A stretch of DNA of 64,000 nt from JALYJG01 sp033763555 (GTDB lineage Bacteria > Pseudomonadota > Alphaproteobacteria > UBA9219), in contig JANRKK010000036.1 in NCBI GenBank assembly GCA_033763555.1, positions 124,001 through 188,000 of the forward strand. Reading direction: 5' to 3'. Made by a program: the position numbers and the translations under genes. The notes below the pieces were generated by a model. That model saw nothing but the letters and a program-made list of their open reading frames with translations. It did not search any database and was not told the DNA's origin. This document shows, piece after piece, positions 43,008-51,023 of the stretch. Numbering within the stretch: position 1 is the first letter of the stretch; the number at the start of each line of letters is the position of its first letter.

Positions 43008-44056
43008 CATCATCAGCACAAGCCTTACAAAAGAGCGTTCAGGAATATTACGGAGAAACCCTTCAAGGGAGCGTCGATCTTAAGACGAGCGCTTGCTGTC
43101 CCATTGACGCGATGCCAGAGCACCTGCGACCTTATTTAAAAAACATTCATTCGGAAATTCAGGAAAAATTCTACGGGTGCGGCTCTCCCATTCCGCAATC
43201 TTTGGAGGGCATGACTGTTCTCGATCTTGGGTGCGGCACTGGAAGGGATGCCTATATTTTGGCACAACTCGTGGGGCCAAAGGGCAAGGTTATCGGCGTA
43301 GACATGACGGAAGCGCAACTGGATATTGCCAAAAGACATGTGGATCATCACGCCGTTGTCTTCGGATATGATCGCCCAAACACGGAATTTCATCACGGCT
43401 ATATCGAGGATTTGAAGACGCTCGGCATCGCCGACAATTCGGTTGACGTCGTCGTCTCCAACTGCGTGATCAATCTTTCCGCCGACAAGGAAGCCGTGTT
43501 CCGCGAGATCTTTCGCGTGTTGAAGCCAGGCGGTGAACTTTACTTCTCAGATGTCTTTGCTGGTCGGCGCGTACCGGAGCATTTGCAACAAGACAAGGAA
43601 CTTCTGGGCGAATGCCTGGGTGGCGCAATGTACTCGGAGGATTTCCGGCGCATGCTGCGTAAGATCGGTTGTCTGGACTACCGCATGATGAGCAAAGGCA
43701 GGATTGCGCTTAACGATCCTGAAATCGAGAAAAAGGTAGGTATGATCGATTTTTACTCGATCACGGTACGGGCATTTAAGTGCGACCTTGAGGATATCTG
43801 CGAGGATTACGGTCATGTCGTAACGTACAAGGGAACGATGGCCGAAGCGCCGCACGCCTTCCGCCTTGATGATCATCATCTCTTTAGAACAGGCATACCG
43901 GAACGTGTCTGCGGCAACACATGGAAGATGCTGATGGAAACGCGTTTCGCATCCCATTTCACGTCTATGGGTGATTTTACGACCCATTACGGCGCATTCG
44001 ACTGCGCCCCTTCAACCGGAGCGGAAAGTAACGCTACCGCAGGCGCGTGCTGCTAG
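43004..44056 (+). CDS. arsM: Arsenite S-adenosylmethionine methyltransferase ArsM
   Basis: A 350-residue ArsM of the type that accompanies ArsS. The SAM motif is VLDLGCGTGRDAYILAQ; conserved As-binding cysteines are visible in SACCPID, VVSNCVINLSADKE, and GECLGGAMYSEDF. It converts As(III) to mono- and dimethylated arsenic, the substrate of ArsS. The C-terminal third is the methyltransferase cap, with extra Cys at the tail (TAGACC). It overlaps arsS by 4 nt. Confidence 0.94.
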   Translation: MTSSAQALQKSVQEYYGETLQGSVDLKTSACCPIDAMPEHLRPYLKNIHSEIQEKFYGCGSPIPQSLEGMTVLDLGCGTGRDAYILAQLVGPKGKVIGVDMTEAQLDIAKRHVDHHAVVFGYDRPNTEFHHGYIEDLKTLGIADNSVDVVVSNCVINLSADKEAVFREIFRVLKPGGELYFSDVFAGRRVPEHLQQDKELLGECLGGAMYSEDFRRMLRKIGCLDYRMMSKGRIALNDPEIEKKVGMIDFYSITVRAFKCDLEDICEDYGHVVTYKGTMAEAPHAFRLDDHHLFRTGIPERVCGNTWKMLMETRFASHFTSMGDFTTHYGAFDCAPSTGAESNATAGACC

Positions 44057-44068
44057 AAAGGAAAGATT

Positions 44069-44914
44069 ATGCTGGGAATTATCGGTGGCACAGGATTTTA
44101 CAAACTTCAGGGACTGGAGATCGTCGAGGAAACGGAGATGGATACGCCTTTCGGCAAGCCCTCTGCTCCTCTGACGAGAGCGCGTTATGCGGGTAAGGAC
44201 GTCTTTTTCCTCCCTCGCCATGGCGCACGGCACCAGTTTCTGCCGCATGAGGTTAATTACCGCGCCAATATCTATGCTCTTAAAAAGGCAGGCGTAAAAC
44301 AGCTCATCGGGTTTTCTGCCGTTGGCAGTTTGCGCGAAGAGATCGCGCCAGGTGAGTTTGCCATTCCTGCCCAATATATCGACTGGGTTAAGGATGGTAG
44401 GATAAAAACCTTCTTCGGCAACGGTGTCACTGCCCATGTTTCAACGGCGAGACCTGTGTGTCAGAACCTTACGGATGGATTGACCCGTGCCGCCCAGAAG
44501 GCAGGTGCCGCCATCCATACGGGCAAGACCTATGTGTGCGTTGACGGACCGCGTCTCGGCACCCAAGCCGAAAGTCACTTCTTTCGTCAAATCGGCGGCG
44601 ACCTTGTCGGCATGACGAATGTGCCGGAAGTGTTTTTGGCACGTGAGGCCCAGATTTGCTACGCGATTGTCGGCATCGCCACGGACTATGATTGCTGGAA
44701 GGAAAATCCCGCCGACCATGCAGACACTGCTACCATTATCGCGCGCTATGGCACAAGTTTGACAAAGGCCAACGCCATGCTTCTGGCCTTTTTGGATGGA
44801 AATCTGCCCCACGGATGTCCGTCATGCCGTGAAAGCTTGAAAGGCGCTGTCATGACGCCGGATGACGCTTTATCCGAGCAGGCGCGCGCTATGCTAGCGG
44901 TCTTAAGGACTTAA
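44069..44914 (+). CDS. mtnP: MTA-phosphorylase-like purine nucleoside phosphorylase
   Basis: A 281-residue phosphorylase of the MtnP class: GIIGGTGFY phosphate-binding start, LPRHGARHQFLPHEVNYRAN, and MTNVPEVFLAREAQICYAIV then ATDYDCWKE. MtnP cleaves adenine from 5'-methylthioadenosine to give sugar-1-phosphate. The ArsS product, 5'-dimethylarsinoyl-5'-deoxyadenosine, has the same scaffold with arsenic in place of sulfur, so here it likely depurinates that compound. AAAGGAAAG precedes the ATG, 12 nt after arsM. Confidence 0.9.
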   Translation: MLGIIGGTGFYKLQGLEIVEETEMDTPFGKPSAPLTRARYAGKDVFFLPRHGARHQFLPHEVNYRANIYALKKAGVKQLIGFSAVGSLREEIAPGEFAIPAQYIDWVKDGRIKTFFGNGVTAHVSTARPVCQNLTDGLTRAAQKAGAAIHTGKTYVCVDGPRLGTQAESHFFRQIGGDLVGMTNVPEVFLAREAQICYAIVGIATDYDCWKENPADHADTATIIARYGTSLTKANAMLLAFLDGNLPHGCPSCRESLKGAVMTPDDALSEQARAMLAVLRT

Positions 44915-44919
44915 ATGCC

Positions 44920-45609
44920 GTGAAGTTGTCCGTTATCATTCCCATGGCTGCCGATGAACAAGCGTGGAAGGACTTGATCCCAGATCTTGCTGGACTGCCG
45001 CCAAGCAGCGAAATCATATTCGCCTTGCCGCAAGGGACGCCGCCCTTGGAAATACCCACGCCCCATCCATGGATGCTCATCAAACAAATCAGCGAAGGCT
45101 TAGGACGCGCCGAGCAAATGAATGCCGCCGCGCGCGCCGCCGAGGGTACGCAATTATGGTTTTTGCATGCGGATTCGCGTCTCGAGCAAGATACTATCCC
45201 AGCCTTGTTGCGCAGACTGCACCAATATCCTGACTGGCTTTTATACGGCGATTTGAGGTTTCTTTCCGATGCCACGCCTTTAATGAAGATCAATGAAATA
45301 GGGACGTGGGTTCGTTCACGTCTGATGGGGATACCTTTCGGCGATCAAGGGCTTTGCATACGCAAGAAGCTGTTTCATGAGATCGGCGGATATCCGGAGA
45401 GTGTGAAATACGGCGAGGATCATGTGTTTGTCTGGCGTGCCCGCCAGCGCGGGATAGTCTTGCGTTCTATCGAAGCACCGATTTACACGAGCGCCAGAAA
45501 GTACCGCGACCGTGGATGGTTCAAAACAACCGCACGGCACGTTGCGCTGACCTACAAACAGGCCTGGCCTGAATTCTGTCGTCTTGTACTCCGGCGAGGT
45601 GACGCATGA
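44920..45609 (+). CDS. Family 2-type glycosyltransferase (rSAM/selenodomain-associated)
   Basis: A 229-residue GT-A enzyme close to TIGR04283. It begins KLSVIIPMAADEQ and has the acidic nucleotide-sugar site WFLHADSRL, then FGDQGLCIRKKLFHEIGGYP and YGEDHVFVWRARQRG. A GTG at 44920 is the start. Such proteins co-occur with ArsS-type radical SAM enzymes. In arsenosugar synthesis it could add the aglycone or move the arsenosugar to a lipid. It overlaps the next gene by 4 nt. Confidence 0.85.
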   Translation: MKLSVIIPMAADEQAWKDLIPDLAGLPPSSEIIFALPQGTPPLEIPTPHPWMLIKQISEGLGRAEQMNAAARAAEGTQLWFLHADSRLEQDTIPALLRRLHQYPDWLLYGDLRFLSDATPLMKINEIGTWVRSRLMGIPFGDQGLCIRKKLFHEIGGYPESVKYGEDHVFVWRARQRGIVLRSIEAPIYTSARKYRDRGWFKTTARHVALTYKQAWPEFCRLVLRRGDA

Positions 45610-46286
45610 CAGGCGCGTTTGCTATTTTCGCCAAAACACCTGGCCTGTCTCCCGTAAAAACACGATTGGCGGCGGATATCGGCGCGGAGAAAGCCGAGCA
45701 GTTTTATCGGCACAGTATCAAATGTCTTGAAGAACTCGCCCTTGATGTTATGCGTGAGAGCCAGGGCGATCTGGTCGCCTATTGGGCGGTTGGAGAAGAA
45801 AACGGCCTTGATCATGCGCTCTGGCAAAATCTCGACGGGCTATGGACGGGTAACGGTGGTCTTGGCGAACGGCTGGATCATGTATATTCAACGCTTCTTA
45901 AACAGCATGACCATGTCATCCTTATCGGCACCGATAGCCCGCAGCTTTCCTCGGCGCGGATTTTACAAGCGCATGCGCATTTAAAAAACAAAGCGGGGCA
46001 TGTCATCGGCCCTGCGGATGACGGTGGGTACTATCTTTATGGCGGCTATACGCCTTTGCCGCGCGATCTGTGGCTTTCCGTTCCCTATAGCGTTCCTGAG
46101 ACATGCACCGTGTTTGCTGAAAAACTCCTGCCCCATGGGGCGATACACCATCTTCCAAAAACCTTTGATGTCGATCTATTGGAGGATTTTGAAGAACTGT
46201 TTTACTGCGCGGGCGATATGAATAGGCAGGCGCAGCAAGAGCTTATGAAGTGGCTTACTTTGGTGAAGGAAGAAGTGCCGTGTTAG
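45606..46286 (+). CDS. DUF2064/TIGR04282 nucleotidyltransferase-like glycosyltransferase
   Basis: A 226-residue GT-A-like protein of DUF2064: FAIFAKTPGLSPVKTRLA, then LIGTDSPQLSS and GPADDGGYYLYG, then TFDVDLLEDFEELFY. Relatives act as sugar-phosphate guanylyl/nucleotidyltransferases (CofC-like fold) and are associated with TIGR04283. Since the phosphorylase yields a sugar-1-phosphate, this protein could activate it to a nucleotide sugar. Overlaps neighbours by 4 and 7 nt. Confidence 0.85.
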   Translation: MTGAFAIFAKTPGLSPVKTRLAADIGAEKAEQFYRHSIKCLEELALDVMRESQGDLVAYWAVGEENGLDHALWQNLDGLWTGNGGLGERLDHVYSTLLKQHDHVILIGTDSPQLSSARILQAHAHLKNKAGHVIGPADDGGYYLYGGYTPLPRDLWLSVPYSVPETCTVFAEKLLPHGAIHHLPKTFDVDLLEDFEELFYCAGDMNRQAQQELMKWLTLVKEEVPC

Positions 46287-46888
46287 ATTCCGCCATTAGA
46301 AATTTGATTGATCCGCTTCTAAACAAGATAGCCCATAAGTTGATGAAGTGCCGCGTACAGGCTAATACGCTCACGATCATCGGGTTTGTTTTTTCGGTTT
46401 TAGGGTTCATAGCAGTTGCGTACCAGCAGTATGGTCTAACGATCCTGTTTATACTTCTAAGCAGGATGATGGACGGTTTGGATGGCCCCTTAGCGCGTCA
46501 AACGAGGGCGACGGATTTTGGTGGGTACCTCGATATCGTTTTCGATTTTATATTCTATGCGGGCACGGTTTTCTTCTTTGCGGTGGGGCGTCCCGATTTC
46601 GCTTTGCCTGCCGCCTTCTTGATATTTAGTTTCATGGGCACGGGAAGTTCCTTTCTTGCTTACGCCATCATGGCAGCGAAACACGGCCTCAACCACGATA
46701 AGCAAGGCAAAAAATCGTTCTTCTATTTGCGCGGTATAGCAGAAGGAACAGAAACGATAGCCGTCCTAATTCTGATCTGCCTTTTCCCAGGCCATTTCGA
46801 CGTCATTGCATACGTCTTCGGCGGACTGTGCTGGCTCACCACGCTTGGCAGAATTCGCCAGGCTGCAATCGATTTTAAGAACATCTAA
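46280..46888 (+). CDS. CDP-alcohol phosphatidyltransferase
   Basis: A 202-residue inner-membrane enzyme with about six hydrophobic segments. The catalytic motif reads DGLDGPLARQTRATDFGGYL then DIVFD, the CDP-OH-P_transf pattern with all metal-binding aspartates, though with seven rather than the usual eight residues between the Arg and Gly. It joins a CDP-alcohol and an acceptor to make a phospholipid. GTG 46280 has AAGGAAG upstream. In this operon it is the candidate for attaching the arsenosugar to a lipid. Confidence 0.88.
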   Translation: MLDSAIRNLIDPLLNKIAHKLMKCRVQANTLTIIGFVFSVLGFIAVAYQQYGLTILFILLSRMMDGLDGPLARQTRATDFGGYLDIVFDFIFYAGTVFFFAVGRPDFALPAAFLIFSFMGTGSSFLAYAIMAAKHGLNHDKQGKKSFFYLRGIAEGTETIAVLILICLFPGHFDVIAYVFGGLCWLTTLGRIRQAAIDFKNI

Positions 46889-46903
46889 GCGAAAGGATAC
46901 GGG

Positions 46904-47656
46904 ATGTTTGCCATGAAGAATCACTTAAAGGTTGTCCTGCTCGCGCTTTTCGTCGTCCTGTCTTCGTCGGCTATGGCGCAAGAGAGATATGCGGATATCT
47001 ATGACGCTCTTCTGCACGATTACGTGCATGCCGGAAGCAAGGCAAAGATCGATGCCAGTCTCGTAGACTACGCCGCATGGGCAAAAGACTCCCGCCATGC
47101 GCATGCCATGAAGGCCGTAGCGGCGATCGATGTTTCCGCTCTCGATCGTCAGGCGGCTAAGGCTTTTTGGATCAACGCCTATAACCTGTTGACGGTCGAT
47201 TTGATCGTCGAAAATCCAGAAGTGAGAAGCATCAAGGATTTGGGAACCCTTTTGCAAAGTCCCTGGAAGGCGCATTCATGGCAGATCGCGGGAAAGGCCT
47301 ACACGCTTGACGAGATAGAACATGGGATTCTGCGTAAAATGCACGATCCGCGCATACACATGGCAATCGTCTGCGCTTCGCTTTCCTGCCCCGATCTGCG
47401 CAACGAAGTTTATGCACCGGAGAAACTTGATGCTCAACTCAACGACCAAACACGGAAGTTTCTAGCCAACCCCACCAAGGGATTGAAGGCAGGATCGTCA
47501 GGTGTCACGCTTTCGCCCATTTTTAAATGGTTCGCAGAGGATTTCGGCGGCACGGAAGGCGTATTGAATTTTGTGCGCAAATATGGCCCCGTCGGCTCCA
47601 GCGACAAGGATTTAAACGACTACTTCGATTACGATTGGAGCCTGAACAAGCCATGA
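46904..47656 (+). CDS. Secreted DUF547 protein
   Basis: A 250-residue exported protein with a signal peptide (VVLLALFVVLSSSAMA) and a DUF547 domain: YAAWAKDS, KAFWINAYNLLTVDLIVENP, and RIHMAIVCASLSCPDLRNEV. The family is common beside rSAM/selenodomain and arsenosugar genes but has no established activity known to me. AAAGGA precedes the ATG. It overlaps arsC by 4 nt. Confidence 0.87.
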   Translation: MFAMKNHLKVVLLALFVVLSSSAMAQERYADIYDALLHDYVHAGSKAKIDASLVDYAAWAKDSRHAHAMKAVAAIDVSALDRQAAKAFWINAYNLLTVDLIVENPEVRSIKDLGTLLQSPWKAHSWQIAGKAYTLDEIEHGILRKMHDPRIHMAIVCASLSCPDLRNEVYAPEKLDAQLNDQTRKFLANPTKGLKAGSSGVTLSPIFKWFAEDFGGTEGVLNFVRKYGPVGSSDKDLNDYFDYDWSLNKP

Positions 47657-48159
47657 CCCGCCGATCCACGTCGCCCCTTAACGTCCTTTTCCTGTGCACG
47701 GCGAATTCCGCACGGAGCATTCTGTCCGAGGCCCTGCTGTGCCATGAAAGCAAGGACAGGTTCCATTCCTACAGTGCGGGCAGCAGCCCTTCGGGCAAAG
47801 TCCATCCGGTTGCTGTCCAGCTTCTGACAAAGCGCGGTGTTGCGATTGACGGCCTGCACAGCAAAAGCTGGAACGTGTTCGAAGGAGCCGACGCGCCTGA
47901 GATGGACTTCGTATTTACCGTATGTAGCAACGCCCGCGACGAGGTATGCTCCGTCTGGCTCGGACGTCCCGTTACGGCTCATTGGGGAGTGGAAGACCCC
48001 GCAGCAGTCGGAGGCAATGACGTCGAGCGTCTTGCGAAGTTCGAAAAGGTGTGCGACTTGTTGCAGAAGAAAATTCGCGCCTTTGTGGCGCTGCCGCTTG
48101 AGGACATGACGGAAGACGAACGACGCACCGCATGCCGCAATATCGGGATGATGACCTGA
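47653..48159 (+). CDS. arsC: Arsenate reductase, low-MW phosphatase type
   Basis: A 168-residue protein of the thioredoxin-coupled ArsC/LMW-PTP family. The phosphatase loop CTANSARS (Cys-x5-Arg) follows VLFLC, and FVFTVCSNARDEVC carries the further redox cysteines. It reduces As(V) to As(III), the substrate of ArsM. It is the last gene of the plus-strand operon and overlaps DUF547 by 4 nt. The next gene, convergent, ends 12 nt later. Confidence 0.92.
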   Translation: MTRRSTSPLNVLFLCTANSARSILSEALLCHESKDRFHSYSAGSSPSGKVHPVAVQLLTKRGVAIDGLHSKSWNVFEGADAPEMDFVFTVCSNARDEVCSVWLGRPVTAHWGVEDPAAVGGNDVERLAKFEKVCDLLQKKIRAFVALPLEDMTEDERRTACRNIGMMT

Positions 48160-48170
48160 TCAACTTTTCC

Positions 48171-48962
48171 TTACTTTTTAGCAGGTTGCCTGAAAGGTTG
48201 TGTCAGAATCCTGTCAATTCTGGCCTCGCCTGGTTCCCGAAACTCCCTCAGGCCGATTGTCATGTCTTTATGTCCAAGCTCAGGCTGTGCGCGGTAGGTG
48301 CGAAACAGGCGATCCCATAGGGGGATGTTAAATCCGTAATTGCTGTTGGTCTCGCGCGTGATTGTGGAATGGTGAACACGGTGCATGTCCGGCGTCACAA
48401 GAATGCATCGCAAGGCACGATCTATCTCTGGGGGCAAGTAGATATTGCCGTGATTGAACATGGCGCAGGCGTTGAGGATGACCTCAAAGAGCAAGACGGC
48501 TTCGGCTGGCGCGCCTATTGCGGCCACCGCCGCAAACTTAATTCCCATGGAAACCACGATTTCAATCGGGTGAAAACGAAGGGCGGTCGTGACGTCGATC
48601 TCCGTATCGGCGTGGTGGACGCGATGCAACCGCCATAAGACAGGAACATGGTGAAACGCAACATGCTGACCATATATCACGAGGTCGAGCAGAATAAGAG
48701 ACAAAATAATCTTCACAATAAGCGGCAAATCCGTCATGGACAAAAATCCCCAGTGGTTGTCGCTGACGACGACGGAAAATCCAGCAAGCGTTATTGGAAG
48801 GCAAAAACGCACAAGCAGGACGTTGATAAGGGCGATGCCAATATTGTTCGGCCAACGCTTGCTTATTTCCAAAATCTGTTTTCTGCGCGGCCAGATATAT
48901 TCCGCCAGAGCCAAGCCGATAAAGACCCCAAGAAATATGCCCAAACGAATATATGCGTCCAT
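48171..48962 (-). CDS. Fatty acid hydroxylase superfamily membrane protein
   Basis: A 263-residue membrane di-iron enzyme of the sterol desaturase/fatty-acid hydroxylase family. Histidine boxes are visible: QHVAFHH, LHRVHHAD, CAMFNHGN, and MHRVHHSTIT. Members hydroxylate or desaturate lipids. It is convergent with the arsenic operon. Whether it modifies arsenolipids or unrelated lipids cannot be said. Confidence 0.85.
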   Translation of the reverse strand: MDAYIRLGIFLGVFIGLALAEYIWPRRKQILEISKRWPNNIGIALINVLLVRFCLPITLAGFSVVVSDNHWGFLSMTDLPLIVKIILSLILLDLVIYGQHVAFHHVPVLWRLHRVHHADTEIDVTTALRFHPIEIVVSMGIKFAAVAAIGAPAEAVLLFEVILNACAMFNHGNIYLPPEIDRALRCILVTPDMHRVHHSTITRETNSNYGFNIPLWDRLFRTYRAQPELGHKDMTIGLREFREPGEARIDRILTQPFRQPAKK

Positions 48963-48968
48963 ATGCCG

Positions 48969-49601
48969 TCACTCCGATGCAAAATGAATGTTTTTATAGA
49001 ATCCCGTCATGGGAAGCCCCGCATTGTCGCAGTCCGTCATGATGGCGATACCGTCTATAGAGTCCACGTCGATATTAAAGAATGCCTTGAAATCCTCGCG
49101 TATATTTCTGGCTTCCTGTTTCCAATTTTGTCCGGATATCGGCGCGCCGCTTTGAAGGGCAACCATGATCGCGTTTTTTGTGAAGGCGTTCGGCCAGACG
49201 CTGCCGACTTTCTGATTATTCGACCAGACATAATCGATCGCCAGCGTGCGCCAAGGCGTTAAGTGACTTGGCGTATAAACGGCATAAATGCGTGCGGGGT
49301 AATCGTCGCCGGATTTTTCTCTTTCCCGCAGTTGTCTGTGAACGCCAGCAACTTTCCACGACCAGCGTAAGACGGGCGTTTTCAACAAATCGACCTCTTT
49401 TTCCTGATAAAGCGCCGAGGCCGTGTCAATACAGGATGCTTTGATGGCATCAGACGCAGAAGAACCATCCATCGAATAGAGCGTCTGTCCTTTAAAGATA
49501 TGCTCTTCCCATCCAGCGAGATCGTCCGCAGCGGTTGCTGTTGTGTATTGTCCCGCGAACAAGCCGAGGAGCGACAAAAACAGGAGCTTGCACGGCGTCA
49601 T
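48969..49601 (-). CDS. Secreted DUF3047 protein
   Basis: A 210-residue exported protein with a signal peptide (KLLFLSLLGLFAGQYTTATA). The pattern LRWSWKVAG, YPARIYAVYTP, LAIDYVWSN and a C-terminal Asp-rich AIMTDCDNAGLPMTGFY fit DUF3047. Function is unknown. Its start overlaps the HxlR stop by 4 nt, and the hydroxylase gene follows after 6 nt. Confidence 0.82.
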   Translation of the reverse strand: MTPCKLLFLSLLGLFAGQYTTATAADDLAGWEEHIFKGQTLYSMDGSSASDAIKASCIDTASALYQEKEVDLLKTPVLRWSWKVAGVHRQLREREKSGDDYPARIYAVYTPSHLTPWRTLAIDYVWSNNQKVGSVWPNAFTKNAIMVALQSGAPISGQNWKQEARNIREDFKAFFNIDVDSIDGIAIMTDCDNAGLPMTGFYKNIHFASE

Positions 49602-49963
49602 TTCTTACGACCTTGCGTTTTTGGGGTATTCTCTGCGACCTGTTCCTTGAATTCTTCTCCCCAATGATACAGCTCGCGCAGGAGAGGCTCCAGCGTTCTG
49701 CCAAGAGGGGTAAGGGAATATTCGACCTTGGGCGGCACTTCCGCATAAACCTTGCGGCTGACAAGGCCGTCGGACTCCAGATCACGCAGCTGTGTCGTGA
49801 GCATGCGCTGCGTGATATTCGGCAAGAGTCTGCGAAGCTCATTAAATCGGCATGTGTTCTCCATCAAGCGAAACAGCACTGTCGCCTTCCATTTTCCACC
49901 CATGACGTCCAGCGCCGCTTCAAGCGGGCAGCAGGCATAAATTTTGTGGCGTTGTTTGCGCAT
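49598..49963 (-). CDS. HxlR-family transcriptional regulator
   Basis: A 121-residue winged-helix regulator of the HxlR type: CCPLEAALDVMGGKWKATVL, RFNELRRLLPNITQRMLTTQ, then LTPLGRTLEPLL. The conserved Cys pair near the N-terminus (ACCPLE) may sense redox or electrophiles. It is divergent from the tautomerase and AhpD-like genes and faces an 8-bp palindrome in the gap. Confidence 0.93.
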   Translation of the reverse strand: MRKQRHKIYACCPLEAALDVMGGKWKATVLFRLMENTCRFNELRRLLPNITQRMLTTQLRDLESDGLVSRKVYAEVPPKVEYSLTPLGRTLEPLLRELYHWGEEFKEQVAENTPKTQGRKK

Positions 49964-49985
49964 AATCGACCTCTTTCGCGTTCAA

Positions 49986-50005
49986 TAGTATCATATTTGA
50001 TACTA
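49986..50005. promoter_or_regulatory. Palindromic operator candidate for HxlR
   Basis: TAGTATCA (49986-49993) and TGATACTA (49998-50005) form a perfect 8-bp inverted repeat with a 4-bp spacer TATT, in the 124-nt gap between hxlR and the tautomerase gene. HxlR proteins bind such palindromes between divergent genes. Confidence 0.7.
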
Positions 50006-50087
50006 TATGCATTATTAGTGCGTACTTGTTCTTAGTCAATCTACCACCCATATTATCATCTGTAACGACCAAACAAGGAGAAAAATC

Positions 50088-50303
50088 ATGCCGCTTGTAC
50101 AGATTAAAGGCGTCGGAGGGTATCTGACCCTTGAGCAAAAACAGGAGCTTATCCGCAAAGTTACGGATGCCGTTGTGTCCGTGGAGGGCGAAGGATTGCG
50201 TCAGGTCACTTGGGTCACGATCGAGGATGTCCAGCCAGGTGCATGGGGCGTCGGCGGACAACCTGTGACCGATTCCGATCTGCGTAAAATGGCGGGACGT
50301 TAA
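50088..50303 (+). CDS. 4-oxalocrotonate tautomerase-family protein
   Basis: A 71-residue tautomerase. After Met removal the N-terminal catalytic Pro (PLVQIKGVGGYLTLEQKQEL) is exposed, as the family requires, and the later VTWVTIEDVQPGAWGVGGQ matches the family core. AAGGAG precedes the ATG. It probably isomerises a small keto/enol compound. With the AhpD-like gene it forms a HxlR-controlled stress or detoxification pair. Confidence 0.9.
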   Translation: MPLVQIKGVGGYLTLEQKQELIRKVTDAVVSVEGEGLRQVTWVTIEDVQPGAWGVGGQPVTDSDLRKMAGR

Positions 50304-50357
50304 CAGCGGTTCGCATACGACTATTCAACAACACAAACCCGAAAGGAAACCAAAACC

Positions 50358-50942
50358 ATGACATATACCGTTCATACCGAAGAGACAGCACCAGAGGCAG
50401 CGCGTCCGTTTTTAGATGGAGCAAAGAAGAAATTCGGCTTCGTTCCGAATCTTCTGGGCACGATGGCGGACGCTCCCGCATTGTTGAAGGGCTACCTCAC
50501 ACTCGCTGAAATTTTCGACAGCACATCCTTCAGCCCAACCGAAAGACAGATCGTTCTTCTTGCGACCAGTCGTGCGAACAGATGCGCTTATTGCATGGCC
50601 GCGCATACGGCAATCGCCGGAATGCAAAAGGTGCCTGAGGATGTCGTGAAGGCCTTGCGCGACAATACACCCATCAACGATCCTAAACTCGAAGCGCTGC
50701 GAGCATTCGCAAGCGACGTGGCCGAGAAACGTGGTTATCCTTCGGAAGATATCCTGAAAAAGTTCTTGTCCGCAGGCTATACGAAGTCGCAGGTTCTTGA
50801 AGTTGTTTTGGGCGTTGGCTTCAAGACTCTTTCCAACTACACCAATCACATTGCGAATACGCAGCTTGATCAGGCATTCACTCCTGTGGCATGGAACGAA
50901 AAAACCGAACATGCGTCATGCAAGACACATTGCTGCGGTTGA
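50358..50942 (+). CDS. AhpD-like carboxymuconolactone decarboxylase-family protein
   Basis: A 194-residue protein of the CMD/AhpD fold: PNLLGTMADAPALLKGYLTL, then the peroxidase-type site CAYCMAAHT. The CxxC with following His suits a thiol peroxidase/disulfide reductase rather than a decarboxylase. The tail reads CKTHCCG, three extra cysteines. GAAAGGAAA lies upstream. It follows the tautomerase by 54 nt, and a terminator follows. Confidence 0.88.
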   Translation: MTYTVHTEETAPEAARPFLDGAKKKFGFVPNLLGTMADAPALLKGYLTLAEIFDSTSFSPTERQIVLLATSRANRCAYCMAAHTAIAGMQKVPEDVVKALRDNTPINDPKLEALRAFASDVAEKRGYPSEDILKKFLSAGYTKSQVLEVVLGVGFKTLSNYTNHIANTQLDQAFTPVAWNEKTEHASCKTHCCG

Positions 50943-50965
50943 TTGAATAAATTTCTTGAGAATAA

Positions 50966-51000
50966 GCGTCGCCAGTTCACTCTGGCGGCGCTTTTGTTTT
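50966..51000 (+). terminator. Intrinsic terminator after the AhpD-like gene
   Basis: GCGTCGCCAG (50966-50975) pairs with CTGGCGGCGC (50982-50991), one G-T wobble, across a 6-nt loop, then CTTTTGTTTT follows. It ends the tautomerase-AhpD transcript and lies before the mobile element. Confidence 0.85.
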
Positions 51001-51023
51001 CAGGTTACGAAAGGGGCAATTTT

